From: Tetranychus cinnabarinus
Taxonomy: Eukaryota; Arthropoda; Arachnida; Trombidiformes; Tetranychidae
Reading direction: 5' to 3'
Assembly (NCBI GenBank): GCA_022266195.1
Contig: WHVY01000002.1
Coordinates: forward strand, 201,001 to 265,000
DNA length: 64,000 nucleotides
Under the pieces are notes generated by a model, which made no database searches, was not told the DNA's origin, and was given only the letters and a program-made list of their open reading frames with translations. Both the position numbers and the translations under genes were made by a program. Shown one piece after another: positions 22,004-34,500 of this stretch (positions within the stretch are counted from its first letter, which is position 1; each line of letters starts with the position of its first letter).

Positions 22004-22635
22004 TATAACTATTTTTTGCATTCCTCTGATTTTTTCATTTCAGATGTTCATTAGATTCATTTATTTTTATTGAAAGACTGAACGTTATTAATGAAAAACC
22101 CTTGCATCAACAGTCACGTGATTTGTGTTTGTCTAACCTTAGTCGGTGGTTGAATCCACCAGGTGTCACTTATTCAGGTCTTTCGATGAAACTTTCTCTT
22201 TCTTTTTATTGCGTCTATTCATTGTTGGAGCCTGTCTATATTGGAAAGGCGTGGTTATTTGTGTCTGCAAGATTGGTAAAAATTGGACTTATTCTGGATA
22301 AAGGACTTATCTCTTGGTTTACTGACTTCTGCCGTTGAAAAATTTCCTTCCGTTCATCTAATTTGCACCAAATATTAATTTTCAGGTTTACTGTTACTTT
22401 TACATTCATTTTTGTTCTTGATCTTGCATTAGAAAGCTTGATAACCTTTCAGATTTGCATGTGACATTTGAGTGACTCTTGGATTGAGTCTTCTATCTGA
22501 ATCCTGAAAAAGATGGTCCTTTATATTTGAGAAGTAACTTCGCATGAAAAAAGGTTTGATTTTATTTTTAGATTTCTTTGTTTTATAATCGACTGACTTA
22601 AATTTATTACAATTGGTGGAATAACTTTAACGAAA
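22004..22635. other. tRNA to KAT8 intergenic region
   Basis: Pol III T-run, then about 600 bp upstream of KAT8. The open frame at 22102-22338 has no recognisable content. A CACGTG-containing word (TCACGTGA) lies near 22115. Confidence 0.5.
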
Positions 22636-24207
22636 ATGACTGACAATGTTAGCAATGCCAGTCCATCCAGTGATAATGCTACCAGTGATTCTCGTGATTC
22701 ATTTAAAAGTGGTGGTGAAAATGATTTAAGCAATGGTAATAGTCAAAGCAACTCTAGTGACAATAACAAAGGAGAATACAAAGAGAATGAAGACATCGTG
22801 TTAGACATTGGTGATCATTTTCTTGTAAGACGGAGTGATAACACTTGGCGTGAGTATTTACATTGACTGTCATTATTTTTGCCTAATAGGTTATATTTTC
22901 TTGAGTTTTCTATTCAAATTAAATTACTAATTTATTTCCTCAATTCTTATCTTTTTCTTTGTCTATATCATTCACATCCTATTTTCAATCTTGTCTCATT
23001 TGTTTTTGCTTCTTTTTTTGCAGACTCTGCTGAAGTCATTGAAGTCAGATCTAATCCTCAAGAAGGAGGACGTTATGAGTATTATGTTCATTATGAAGGA
23101 TTAAATCGCCGTCTTGATGAGTGGGTTGGTCGTGATAGAGTAGACATTAGCTCTGGTAGCCGTGCCAAAGCTGAAGCTGATGCCAGAGCTGCTAAAGAAT
23201 CAGCTGTCATTACTCCGCAAATCACTGATGATGGAAAACCTGAGAGAAAAATCACTCGAAACCAGAAGAGAAAGCACGATGAGATCAACCATGTCCAAAA
23301 AACTTTCGCCGAAATGGATCCAACTACAGCTGCTTTAGAGCGGGAACACGAAGCCATTACCAAGGTTAAATATGTCGATAAAATTCAATTTGGAAAATAT
23401 GAAATTGATGCATGGTACTTCTCACCATTCCCAGAAGACTACGGCAAACAACCAAAACTGTGGATTTGCGAATATTGTATAAAATATATGAAACTAGAGA
23501 AAACATACCGATACCATCAAGCTACTTGCTCTTGGCGACAGCCCCCTGGAAAAGAAATATACCGTAAAGGAACCATTTCAGTGTACGAGGTTGATGGAAG
23601 AGAGCACAAAATTTACGCCCAAAATTTATGTCTATTAGCAAAACTGTTTCTCGATCATAAAACTCTATTTTTCGACGTTGAGCCTTTCCTATTTTACATT
23701 CTTTGTGAAGTTGATAATCAAGGTGCTCATTTGGTTGGTTACTTTTCTAAAGAAAAAGAATCGCCTGATGGCAATAACCTCGCTTGTATTCTGACTTTAC
23801 CTCCCTACCAAAGGAAAGGTTACGGAAAATTTTTAATTGCATTCAGTTATGAAGTATCCAAACTGGAAAATGTTATTGGATCACCAGAAAAGCCACTTTC
23901 CGATCTTGGAAAACTTAGTTACCGTAGTTATTGGTCCTTCGTGTTGCTAGAGATTTTACGTGACTTTCGTGGTACTCTTTCTATTCGAGATCTAAGCCAG
24001 ATGACATCAATTACTCAAAGTGACATCATTTCTACTTTACAATCTCTAAACATGGTAAAATACTGGAAAGGTCAACACGTTATTTGTGTTACTTCTAAAC
24101 TAGTTGAGGAACATCTGAAAAGTGCCCAATATAAAAAACCGAGATTAACTGTTGATGTTTCTTGCTTAAGATGGGCTCCTCCCAAAAAAACCGTCAAGAA
24201 GAAATGA
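22636..24207 (+). CDS. KAT8: MYST-family histone acetyltransferase KAT8/MOF
   Basis: Exons 22636-22849 and 23024-24207 join in phase to give 465 aa (human KAT8 is 458). The enzyme acetylates histone H4 Lys16 within the MSL and NSL complexes in the nucleus. The N-terminus is Ser/Asn-rich; a chromo-barrel (about 52-115) crosses the splice site and includes YYVHYEGLNRRLDEWV. Then come ITRNQKRKHDEINHVQKTFA, TKVKYVDKIQFG (with the autoacetylated Lys), the C2HC zinc finger LWICEYC...H...C, the acetyl-CoA loop PPYQRKGYGKFLI, and the catalytic Glu region GSPEKPLSDLGKLSYRSYW. All family residues I know are present. It is convergent with NF-YB. Confidence 0.98.
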
Positions 24208-25749
24208 GTCTGTTGAAGCTAAAAAGCACCAAACATTCAACTGCTGCTCTGGACATGGATTTGCTTCGATCACATTTACTTGGAAGCTGATATCTTTTAA
24301 AGCAAATTGGCAATCAAGGTACAAGCACTAACAGATTCTGAAACTGTATAAACTTCTTCCTTTCAAAGATATTCAATCTTATTTAGATTGATGACTCCTG
24401 ATGGTCATCTGTATTCAAAAATTGAAATATCGATCACTCCACTGGTTTTGTTTCCCGTTTGAATTAGGAACCTTGAAAGAATCAAACTACTTTCAATCAA
24501 TATTTTCTTTTAATAATTTCACTCATTGAATATCGAGACAATATTTACTGAAAGCTTGATGTCGTTTTTCAAAACTAGTTGTAACCAAATAATTTCATCA
24601 ATCGAACAATCTCTTGTAGTTTTGTTTTGGTGATTTTCTTTCAAAAATTTAACTACTTAACGAATCAATTTCGAACAGTTTAGTTTTCATGAACTTTAAT
24701 TTTAAGAATATTTAACCGTTCTTTCTTCTCTATTTCTGTCAGCCTGTCATTTTATCGGATTCAAAGATTCGAACAGTAATGAAATATGAACTGTGAAGAT
24801 GAAATGATTAAAGTTTCACTTCTCGCATTTATCAAATTCAACCAACTAACAAAATTTTAAGATTGATTTGAAGCTTTTAATACTAGCTTCAGTAAAATTC
24901 ATGAGTTGAAAAATTATTGAAATTATCATTGTTAGTTCTCCAAATCTTTCAATTCTTATTCAAACATAAAACGACATTGATTCCGGATACATATTTCGTT
25001 GAAATCAATTAACCATCCGCACTCAACTTCGTGAAGAAGCTAATCACAAACTCATCGAGGAAATCTCCGAAATTCATCATCTACATGACCTATCTTCATT
25101 GTCTGTACTTCACTAGTCTTAGAATATCAATGAACTAAACGTTTGACAGATCACACCACTGGATCATCCTTTCCCCATATTCAATCGATTCTTGCATCTG
25201 CTGAATCTGACCTATCATTGAGGAAAAAAGCATGGTGGAAAGAGTAAAAGTGTATTAAACCATCGAAAAATAAATCATTTATCTCTTTTCTAATAAACAT
25301 TCTATGAAGATACACAAAAAAAGCATTCTTACGCTTATTATATCCTAATTACACTGCATCGGTAATGAACTATACATATGATAATATGGGTCGAAACCAT
25401 CATAATTTAATTTATCATTCGCGATTTATATTCTACAAAATTTTTAGAACATCGAGTTTGGAAGGCTTGAGATGGACAGATTTCAAAATCAATGATTTCT
25501 CAAAAAGTACATGTGTATCTCAAAATGATTCTGATGACACTTTTGAGCCACACTTTACACGAAAATAAAAGCTTTTGCTTAAATATCCTTCCTCAATTTA
25601 ATGAGTTCATGATTTATCCTTTTTGACCGAGAACATCACAAAAAACATACATACACACATGAGAAAAGAGTTCCTTTTAAATCACGAGAGTTGTAAAAAA
25701 TGATTTGAATTATGGCAGCATTCGATGCTTGAAAGACTTGTTAATTGTC
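24208..25749. other. KAT8 and NF-YB convergent 3' region
   Basis: About 1.5 kb between two convergent stop codons. It should hold 3' UTRs. An AATAAA at about 25268 on the + strand is a possible KAT8 signal. The small open frame at 25365-25568 is unsupported. Confidence 0.5.
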
Positions 25750-26381
25750 TCAGCCGATTGATGACCGTGAGATATCTTCAGTTCCCTTAGAGTCGTACAA
25801 ATCAAAATTGGTTAGATCATTCTCTGATTTAAGTTTGGGCATCATTTCACGATATTTTTGAAGATACACTTTTAGAGGTTCAATATAATTATCAAAGCCC
25901 AAACTAGACATGGCAAAAAGAATGTCTTCTCCGTTGATTGTTTTCCGCTTCTCTTGATGACACCGATCACTTGCTTCACTGGTAATAAAGCTAATAAATT
26001 CGGAAACACATTCTTGTATACATTCTTTAGCATCTTTGGCAATTTTACCCGATTTAGGGATAGATCTTTTCATGATTCGAGCAATATTTGCTATGGGCAA
26101 ATATCTATCTTGTTCACGTAACGGTCTAGAAGAATGGCCAGAGTCGGATTGTTCATTCTCAGTTGTCCCGCCATCCTGAGAATCATCGTAATCATCTGTG
26201 ACAGATAAAAAGTGAGAGTGAAAGATTATGAAAAACAGGAATAACAACAATAGAAAAGCCATCGTATTGAGTCATTACGGATAAATGACGAAGTTTGCCC
26301 ATTTAATTGGTGTTAACACTCACCTGAACGAGAATTGACCATATACTTTTCAGACATAGACTGACTATCACTTTCCTCCAT
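25750..26381 (-). CDS. NFYB: Nuclear transcription factor Y subunit beta (NF-YB)
   Basis: Exons 26381-26324 and 26195-25750 on the minus strand join in phase (GAT split by the intron) to give 167 aa. NF-YB pairs with NF-YC through a histone fold and, with NF-YA, binds CCAAT boxes. The histone fold covers about residues 43-133: REQDRYLPIANIARIMKRSI, SGKIAKDAKECIQECVSEFI, and INGEDILFAMSSLGFDNYIE. All are highly conserved in the family. The acidic Ser-rich N-terminus and the short C-terminus lack the extended Gln-rich regions of some homologues. Its ATG is 648 bp from the DZIP1 ATG in head-to-head arrangement. Confidence 0.95.
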
Positions 26382-27029
26382 CTTTAAGTCACAATTAATC
26401 AATATTTTTGTGTTTAAAACGAGAATAAAAGAGCAAGCAAGTAAAGAAAGAAATTGAAAGAAACGAGAAAACACAGATATATTAACAGATACAATAATCG
26501 ATCATCGAAAAATTTTTAAATGCACATCGATAGAATCGTAAATTTGAGTTTCTTTCACAGGTGAAAATTTGAAGTTTCCTGATATTGCAAGGAATACGAT
26601 TTGAACGATTTGATCTTTTCAATTGAGCAAAATTAAACATGTCTCAAAGTATGCGATCAGACATGAATCTTTATTCCAAGTATCTTGCATGCTTTTCCGC
26701 TTGTCAACATCCTACCATGAGAATTGCCTGGGATGAGTTTACTTGTGAATCACCTCGGATACCAATGAAAATCAAAACAATAACAAAACAAAATGACAAT
26801 GGATTAAAAATTTTCGAATCGAGTTAATTTACTCCGCTAAACTGTAGTTATATGCAATGTAAGTTAAATTTTGATTTTTCCAAGTTTCTATTTCCAATTT
26901 TGTTTGTATCTTATCAAATTATCAAATTTACAAAACTTAATTTCAAGTTATCGATTTTCAATTTTTTTCGCTTCATTGCTATCACTCCAGTAACTCGAAT
27001 AATTGTTTCGTTAATGTGAAATTATAATA
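26382..27029. promoter_or_regulatory. Head-to-head intergenic region between NF-YB and DZIP1
   Basis: 648 bp separate the two start codons on opposite strands, so it must contain both promoters and 5' UTRs. The frame at 26639-26827 is not supported as a gene. I do not see a clear TATA box or CCAAT box pair. Confidence 0.4.
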
Positions 27030-29416
27030 ATGCCAAGTCAAAACTTGGCTCGTATCGATTGGCGGAAATTATCAGCGATTGAAGTGAATACTTTTGAATC
27101 TGAGCTTCAATCCAATCGTTGGTCAGTCTCTGAAATCGGCTCAATGATCGCTTATTCTTATATTGATTCTGAATTTGTAAGTACTGATTTTTAAATTTAA
27201 ATCATGTTTCATCTATTCATTTATTTTCCTGATTTCACCCTATCTAAGCCCTTTTCTGCTATTCTTTAATGTGATAATTTTTGTGCATCACTTCTTATTA
27301 GGATTTAAATTCAGTGGACAGTAATTTCATCAAAGTATTTAAACTGAGCCAAATTGTTATTGCTTATCTTCTGGAAAAATATTTCAACCATTATGAGCAG
27401 CTGAAGGAACAAGTCGATCAAGCTAATTACATTGTGCAAGAAAATCGCAAACTTCGAAAGCTTCTCGAAGTTTACAAGCAAGCATTTACATTTGGTGGAT
27501 CAATTAGTCGATCGATTGGAACAGATATAAGTGAGGAAAATCATGATAAATTATTTAATCAATTTCAGTGTCCTGATTGCCCGAAAGCATTTGGTAACTC
27601 AGTTTATTTGCAAAGTCATATTTATCGTCGACATCCGGAAAATTCAATTATTTCTAGAGGGTTATTGCCACTTACACAACGTGTCAATCAATATCATTCG
27701 GCTCTTCTTCCATCAGCGGCTGTTGATGATGTTAAAAAAGAGTTAGAAAATCTGAAGGATCAATTAAAGAAGACAGAAGATCAATTAATTGAAGAAAAAG
27801 AATCTCGAATGGCCTTGCAAGTTCACTTAGACACCGAATTGGAAGCAAAGATTAAACAATTGACGTCTTTATTGGAGCTTAATAAGAATGGCGATAATTC
27901 TAATCTAATCAGCCAACCGTCTAATATTCAGCAAACTGATGGTGGTTCTAAATTATCATTGGAAGATGAAAACACAGACAATCGAAATGAGACTGATGGT
28001 GATCAAATATCGCCATCCAAACCTTTAAATGTGGAAGAAACACAAAACTTGACTGGATTACTGTTGGCTCACACACAAGAAGTTCGGAATCTTGGAAGTA
28101 ATTTACAGAAATTAGTTGATAAATTATGGTCTAATGATTCCTTGGCAGGCCAAAAAAGTTCAAATGATATTGGACAACTGGAAAATGATAAAAAAATCGA
28201 AACTAAAGTCAACGCACAATCTACTTCAGAAAAGACTGAGTCAGAAAATGACCGCGAATTTTCAAGTCAAGGAATCCAAGTTTTATCATATTTAGATAGA
28301 TATATGGAAGCACTTGGGATTATGGACAAATCATGCATCAGGAGTAATGAATTTGCCGAAGCAATGAAAGTAATAAAAGAAAGAAGAAAAAGAATTGGAT
28401 TCCAAGACAAAGTTGATTCACTAAAAGACGCTCTTGAGTATGAAATAAGAACTCGTAAAATTGGCCAAACATTAGCACAACTGAATGACGAGTCAACAAG
28501 CTCAACAATGCATGATAAATCATTAAATGCTTCTCAAAAAGACTCTGTTAAATCGCCGTGGCTGATTGCAAAGAGCTCATTAGAAGAAACCTCAGCAAAA
28601 CAGCAAGAAAAACAAAATCGGGTTAGATTTGGTGGAATAACTATCCAGGAATTGGATAAAGCACAGCCTCAAGAATTTAAGGCAGAAAAGGTACCTAAAA
28701 AGCTGTGGACAAAACCTAAATCAGTTTTAATTAGAAGAGATGCTCAAGGAAATCGAATTGGTAATGTTGATAACAAACCAAAAAGAAGAATCAGTTTCAG
28801 TGAAAAGCGAATTGAAATCAGTCCAGAATATTCCAGTGATGACGACGACTTTGATCAAATGATGGCTGGTGAAATACAAACAGCTACAATTGAAGTTACT
28901 GAAGTTGACAAATTAGAATCAATTAACGATAGTGCAATGGATATTTCTCTGAACAAAGCACAATCATGTCCAAAACCTTTATATTTGCAGCCATCACCAG
29001 AGTTATTATCAGATCCTGCTCCACCAACACCTAAACCAAGAGCCTCTAAATCTTTTGGTCTCAATGATCACCTTTCAACAGCAGATCTAAAGTGGTTTGA
29101 TTCAGACGGAAGTGATGAGATTGAAGAGGACAATCTTGAAAGGAAAAAATCACAAAAAGTCAATAATACCAAGAATATTGAGAACAGTAATAAAACGCTC
29201 TCAATGGCTTTGGATGACGACGATCAACGTGTTAGTGTGACTGAATTAACAAAGATAATTGAGGAGCAACTGCACAATAGACAGAACAGGCAGGCCAACA
29301 GTAAAACTAATTTAACGAATTCTGTGGATGCTGTTACCGGGAAAAGCAACAATACAAATAGTGGCTACGGGGTCAAAGCAATTGGTACATTAAATTATGA
29401 TTCTGATTCTGATTAG
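27030..29416 (+). CDS. DZIP1: DZIP1-family ciliary zinc finger protein
   Basis: Exons 27030-27176 and 27302-29416 join in phase 0 and give 753 aa. DZIP1/Iguana and DZIP1L act at the basal body and transition zone of cilia and modulate Hedgehog signalling. The N-terminal block RIDWRKLSAIEVNTFESELQ matches the family's conserved first domain (WRRLSAIDV in vertebrates). A single C2H2 finger lies at about residues 137-161 (CPDCPKAF...H...RRH), followed by coiled coil (about 195-250). The rest is low complexity and acidic, with KRRISFSEKRIEISPEYSSD near the C-terminus. The downstream coiled coil is shorter than in vertebrate DZIP1. It shares a head-to-head upstream region with NF-YB. Confidence 0.85.
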
Positions 29417-29979
29417 TTCATCATTTCTTCTCACTATTTCATGTAAAATTTCAAGATTTCCGTTATTTTTTCGTTTATTTATTTAAATCAATTTTTCAAT
29501 GAAAACTCGTAATCAATATAAACCAGAATGTATAACTGGTACTCTTACTCTTTGATATCAATTTTCAATCAATGTTAACAAGTTAATGTTTAACTTGCTC
29601 TTGTAATTATTTTACAAGAAATTACTGTAATAGCTTTTAGCTTTCAAACAAGAATTACCAAAACAATTACAACTACTGCTAATTGTAATTTGGTAACAAT
29701 TTCAAAAGGAAAATTGACAAAAATTTTTGAAACATTGGATTTACATTGATTCTCGTGAGAAATAATGAAATCAATAAATAGTCTCATCAGAAATAAAATA
29801 ACTTATCGATTTTTCAATACTTTGCAAATTGAATAATTATAATAGTTTAGATAGAGTCATTTCTGTAACACACACACAATATACAAAAAAAGATATTTTT
29901 TTCCATCGGTTTTTACCAAAGAGTAATGTAGAAGAGACTGCGATGGATGAACATAAAAGGGTATTTCTTTCGGAGTGGG
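29417..29979. other. DZIP1 3' flank
   Basis: AT-rich, no gene seen. The last 75 bp (29905-29979) form the diverged outer part of the inverted repeat that follows. Confidence 0.5.
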
Positions 29980-30849
29980 ATAGATGGCGCAAAAGAAAGA
30001 GTCTCTTTCTTTTCTCTTTCTTTTTCTCAAATTAGCCTTTCTTTTTCTCTTTCTTTTCCCTTTCTTTTCAATTATTGAAAAATTGTATTGAACAATTAAT
30101 ATTAAAGTTGGAATTGACTTTTCAGCCTAATATTTCATTGTTTTTCATTTTATATTTGATTCAAACGATTTTTTTGCTTTAAATTGAGTTTCTTACCGTC
30201 ATATAAATGACATCTAAGAAATTCAGTAGTCTAACTCATTCTTATTCAATGAAATCTTTTTATCAATCGACATTATTAACTACTCTTGAAACTTTTAAGC
30301 AAGCATTCATTCAAATTAATCTACTAATCTTCGAATATTAGAGGGATAGTATAGCTTCTCATTTACAGGTATTTTCTGTTTGAATTTCTAGTACTCTTTA
30401 CTTGCAAGTGAGAAAGTAAGTCTGTTCTTTTGGAAGATATGCGAGGTTTATGAAAGATACCTGTAAATGAGAAGCTATACTATCCCTCTAATATTCGAAG
30501 ATTAGTAGATTAATTTGAATGAATGCTTGCTTAAAAGTTTCAAGAGTAGTTAATAATGTCGATTGATAAAAAGATTTCATTGAATAAGAATGAGTTAGAC
30601 TACTGAATTTCTTAGATGTCATTTATATGACGGTAAGAAACTCAATTTAAAGCAAAAAAATCGTTTGAATCAAATATAAAATGAAAAACAATGAAATATT
30701 AGGCTGAAAAGTCAATTCCAACTTTAATATTAATTGTTCAATACAATTTTTCAATAATTGAAAAGAAAGGGAAAAGAAAGAGAAAAAGAAAGGCTAATTT
30801 GAGAAAAAGAAAGAGAAAAGAAAGAGACTCTTTCTTTTGCGCCATCTAT
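29980..30849. repeat. Large inverted repeat, two 393-bp arms around an 84-bp spacer
   Basis: The left arm is 29980-30372 and the right arm 30457-30849; reading them base by base in opposite orientation I found no mismatch. The spacer is 30373-30456. Outside the perfect arms, similarity resumes with substitutions and small gaps (29905-29970 against about 30870-30925, sharing TATGTTCATCCATCGC and TTACTCTTTGGT). Each arm carries a long CTTT/CTCTTT tract near its outer end. No transposase or gene lies inside. A transcript would fold into a roughly 390-bp hairpin. Confidence 0.93.
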
Positions 30850-30925
30850 TGTTTTACATATTAAATAGTCATTTATGTTCATCCATCGCTCTCTCTTCCT
30901 CCTTACTCTTTGGTTTTTACCCAAT

Positions 30926-31593
30926 TTTCAGCAGCAATAAAACTCAGGTAAGCTGACATTTTCAATCATAAAGATTTACCTTTTCGTCCCATTTATAATC
31001 CTTGAGTTAAAATACTAATTGACTTGAGCTTCGAAAGTAGACGCTCGAATAAGGGCTGAGTTGAAATCTTCTTAAGCTGTGTAAATAAAAATTTTTGGGA
31101 AACGGAAAGAAAACCTTATGGATTATTTGAGGACACATTTGGTTTATTAAAATCCCTAAACATGGTTAAAATATCTAAAAATGTGAAAGCAAAATTACCC
31201 TTGGAATTAAAAGAGAGAGAGTTGTTTGCGTGGGTCTCTTCACAATGAAAGGGAAAGAGTAAGAAGAAGAAGAAAAAAGGAGGTTTGTAGACAGAAAAGA
31301 TAGACTCCCTTATTTTTCATCATACTGACGGTGAGAATAATGATGATGATGACTCTCTTAACTAAAAACTGAGAGTCTCAGTTGGTTAAGCTGGTAAGCT
31401 ATTTGTTGTTGTTTTCCTGTTATGCAGTGTTTTTCATTTCTGTCTATTTACCGTTGTTGTAGGTTAGAGATCGATAAAATAGAAGACTCTGGCTGATTTG
31501 GACCTTCTACAAGGTCAACCTAAGACTATCTATTTTGTTCTCATTTTCATCGGTTTCTTAACTATCAAATTAATTGTCAGTGTTAAACGAAAC
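30926..31593. other. Upstream region and 5' UTR of the USP2-like gene
   Basis: No separate gene seen. An acceptor-like TTGTTGTAG at about 31454-31462 and a stop (TAG, 31480-31482) in the reading frame of the first coding exon put the 5' UTR here and the start codon at 31594. Confidence 0.4.
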
Positions 31594-34500
31594 ATGCCTG
31601 TTCCAGCCAATTCATACCGAAGTAGTTCCAATTATCGAGGAAGCAGTGTTATTGGTTTTGGTTCTTCTTCATCTACAACCAGCAGCTCAAAGCCTCCAAT
31701 ATCGTCCAACACTTTTCCATCTTATCGAAACAGTGGTTCCTTTGATTACTCATCACCCTCCATCTATTCCACTTATAGAGCCTCATCAAGTAATAGATCA
31801 TCGTCTTCATCATCCACATCATCGTCCTCATCTTCGTCATCTTCATCTCTATCCTCACTTGCATCTTCATATCACTCACCATCGTCTTATTTAACATCTC
31901 TATCCTCTTCCTCATCATCCTACTATCGACCCTCAAGTCTGTTATCAACATCAGGTAAGATAACCACAAATTCCTTTTATTTATGGTACATATACCTATT
32001 GAAATATTTCATTGGTGATCACTGATCACGAGAATCATAATTTTAGCTCAGCTTTTGATGATATCAAAACGCTAGTAATGGCTTTGGGTGATCATAAGCT
32101 GTAAAAGTACCTTTACTTTCAGACTTATCACTTAGCGTGTTCTTATCAAATATATGAGTAAATTTATGGCGATGATTCGCAAAAGCTAGATGCTTACGTT
32201 AGTCTTTAAAATAAGAGTGATGATTGACTGACAAGCGTTTATTGAGAAGAAAAGAAATCTCAGTTGTAACACTTTGAATTTAATGATACTTTTAACAATA
32301 AATCAACCCCTTTTAGCGTGTACTCTTAATCAGCGTAATAATTTCCATCACCAGCATTGGTGATGATGTTAATTCAATAAATCCTGAGCGCTTCCACTGT
32401 TTACTTTTTTTATTTATGGTGATAGTAAAACAGATTTCTAAATAGTGATCTTTGTAACGTTAGATATTAACTGATCTCTCCATGAATCTTTCATAATTTC
32501 CTGTGTCTATTGTAAGTAATAACCAAGTCTACTCAATCTCAATTAAATGTTAGTCTGTAGTGATATAGTGAATCATAAATTGACCGGTTCACCAAGATTA
32601 ACATCAACATAGACATAACCAGCTTAACCCATTTTCCTTGTATGTCAACATGTTACCCTATCGTCTGGTGATTTCCATTGCTTCTTCTTGAACTTAATGG
32701 TCATGAATTTTTCCTCTGTCTACCGACAAAGCAAAAAACAACTCTGAATCAAGACAAGAGAGAGAAAGATAAGAAAAAGAATTTCGAATCTACTGGAATT
32801 CTGTAAGACTAGAAGAAGGAGGAAGATCTTTTGGATACAATGAGGAAAGTTCATAGAGAGAAGGGGAAAAGATGAAGTTTTTATTTCTCTCAAGGTCTTC
32901 CAAGGAGCCTTAAGCTCTTTCTCTCTCACATTCTCTCCCTATCATCTTTTCATCTTTTTCATCTTTTCTCTATACCTGACTCCCTCTCTTCCACTCTCTC
33001 TCACCCTCTCTCATTGGTAGTTTGCATCAGTTAACCGTGCAAACATCATCTTACCCATGATTAATTCACCTTTTATTCATCAGGATACATTTAATGTTAC
33101 CTGATTAATGAAAACTCATTGTCAGCCAACCAGTTTGATTTAACCAAAAACATTCCATTATTAACTCATCTTTTTAATTTCATCTTGACATTCATCTTTA
33201 ATCAATATTCATCTCAATCAACTGCCAAATCAGATCAATCATCAATACCCTAAATCAATCATCAATACAATAATCTTCATGAACTTCATTTTTTCGTTAA
33301 TTATTTCATCTTCACCAATCAAGTTAATTTAAATATTCTCAATCAGTTTAAATTGATTAAATCTCACCACATATCAACATAATCTCAAAAAAGTGGATCA
33401 ATAATAATTTACATCATGTCTGTTCTTTCATACCAATTATTTCCAGGATTTTCATCCACACCATGCACTGTTACATTAACCCGTTTTAACCCTAGACGAT
33501 CAAGTATCGATCAGAACGATGATGACACGGATTCTCTCTCATCAACTAAAGTAAGTTTCACTGAACAACCCAAAAAAACGAAACCACCATCATGTTGTTT
33601 CCTTTCCTCATTTCACCTTTTTTTAATCGCTTGACTTCCCGGTTGCAATTACAATTTAATCATCATCAGACAATCATCAGTTAATTTGCTTTTTTGTTTA
33701 ACAAACACATCTTGAACTGTTTTCAACTGAAAAAAGCTGATGAGTTAAGAGGAATACTTGAAACCGTATAACCTTTAATCTCAATTAACTTATTGATTGT
33801 CAATTGATGAACATTAAATGATGACAAGACAATTAATTTATTTTCTCTTCCATCTTTCAGTCATCATCTTCAATATCTTACCTGTCACCTTTATCACGAC
33901 GAAAAAAATATACTCTCAATGACTCCATAATTCGGGTAATTATCAATCGCAACCAAAACCTTTCTATTAAAAACCATTGAGAACCCAAATTTCAATTCTG
34001 GTTAAGTCACAATTTTAAGTTTACTAATTTGTTCATAATCGACACTTAATGCGATTCAATTTGGTTAAAAATTGAAACATTTACATTCTAATTATCATTA
34101 AGAGTTTAATTACCAAGTATCATAATTGTCTATTCTTAATAACTCTTTTGAGCTGACAATCAAAGTCCCCAATTAATACAATTTAATCACAAACACTTGT
34201 TTGTTCAGTCAACTATTAACATGTAAATGAAACCTTTAGTGTCATCACTTTTTTTTGAATTCAATTAACATTTCATTTCAACAATTTTACTGTTGATTTA
34301 TTTTGATTAAATTTTCAGTAATATTATATCTTTGCATTGAATACAGTTGAATAAATTACATTAGGTTAAATTAATATTGTTTTAATCAATAGTCGTTGAT
34401 TTATATACATTTTAACCCATATAAATATCAATGAAAATATTGGCAAACAATAATACCTTTACTTAATATTCATCGACTAATATTAACCATTTGTTTCTCC

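Noticed and set aside
25365..25568. 67-codon frame between KAT8 and NF-YB
   Set aside because: Short, composition typical of AT-rich 3' flank, no features.
33416..33446. ATG-started frame suggesting an alternative first exon of the USP2-like gene
   Set aside because: A strong acceptor (TTTCCAG at 33440-33446) in exactly the phase needed by the upstream exon makes it an internal exon starting at 33447; the ATG lies in its polypyrimidine tract.
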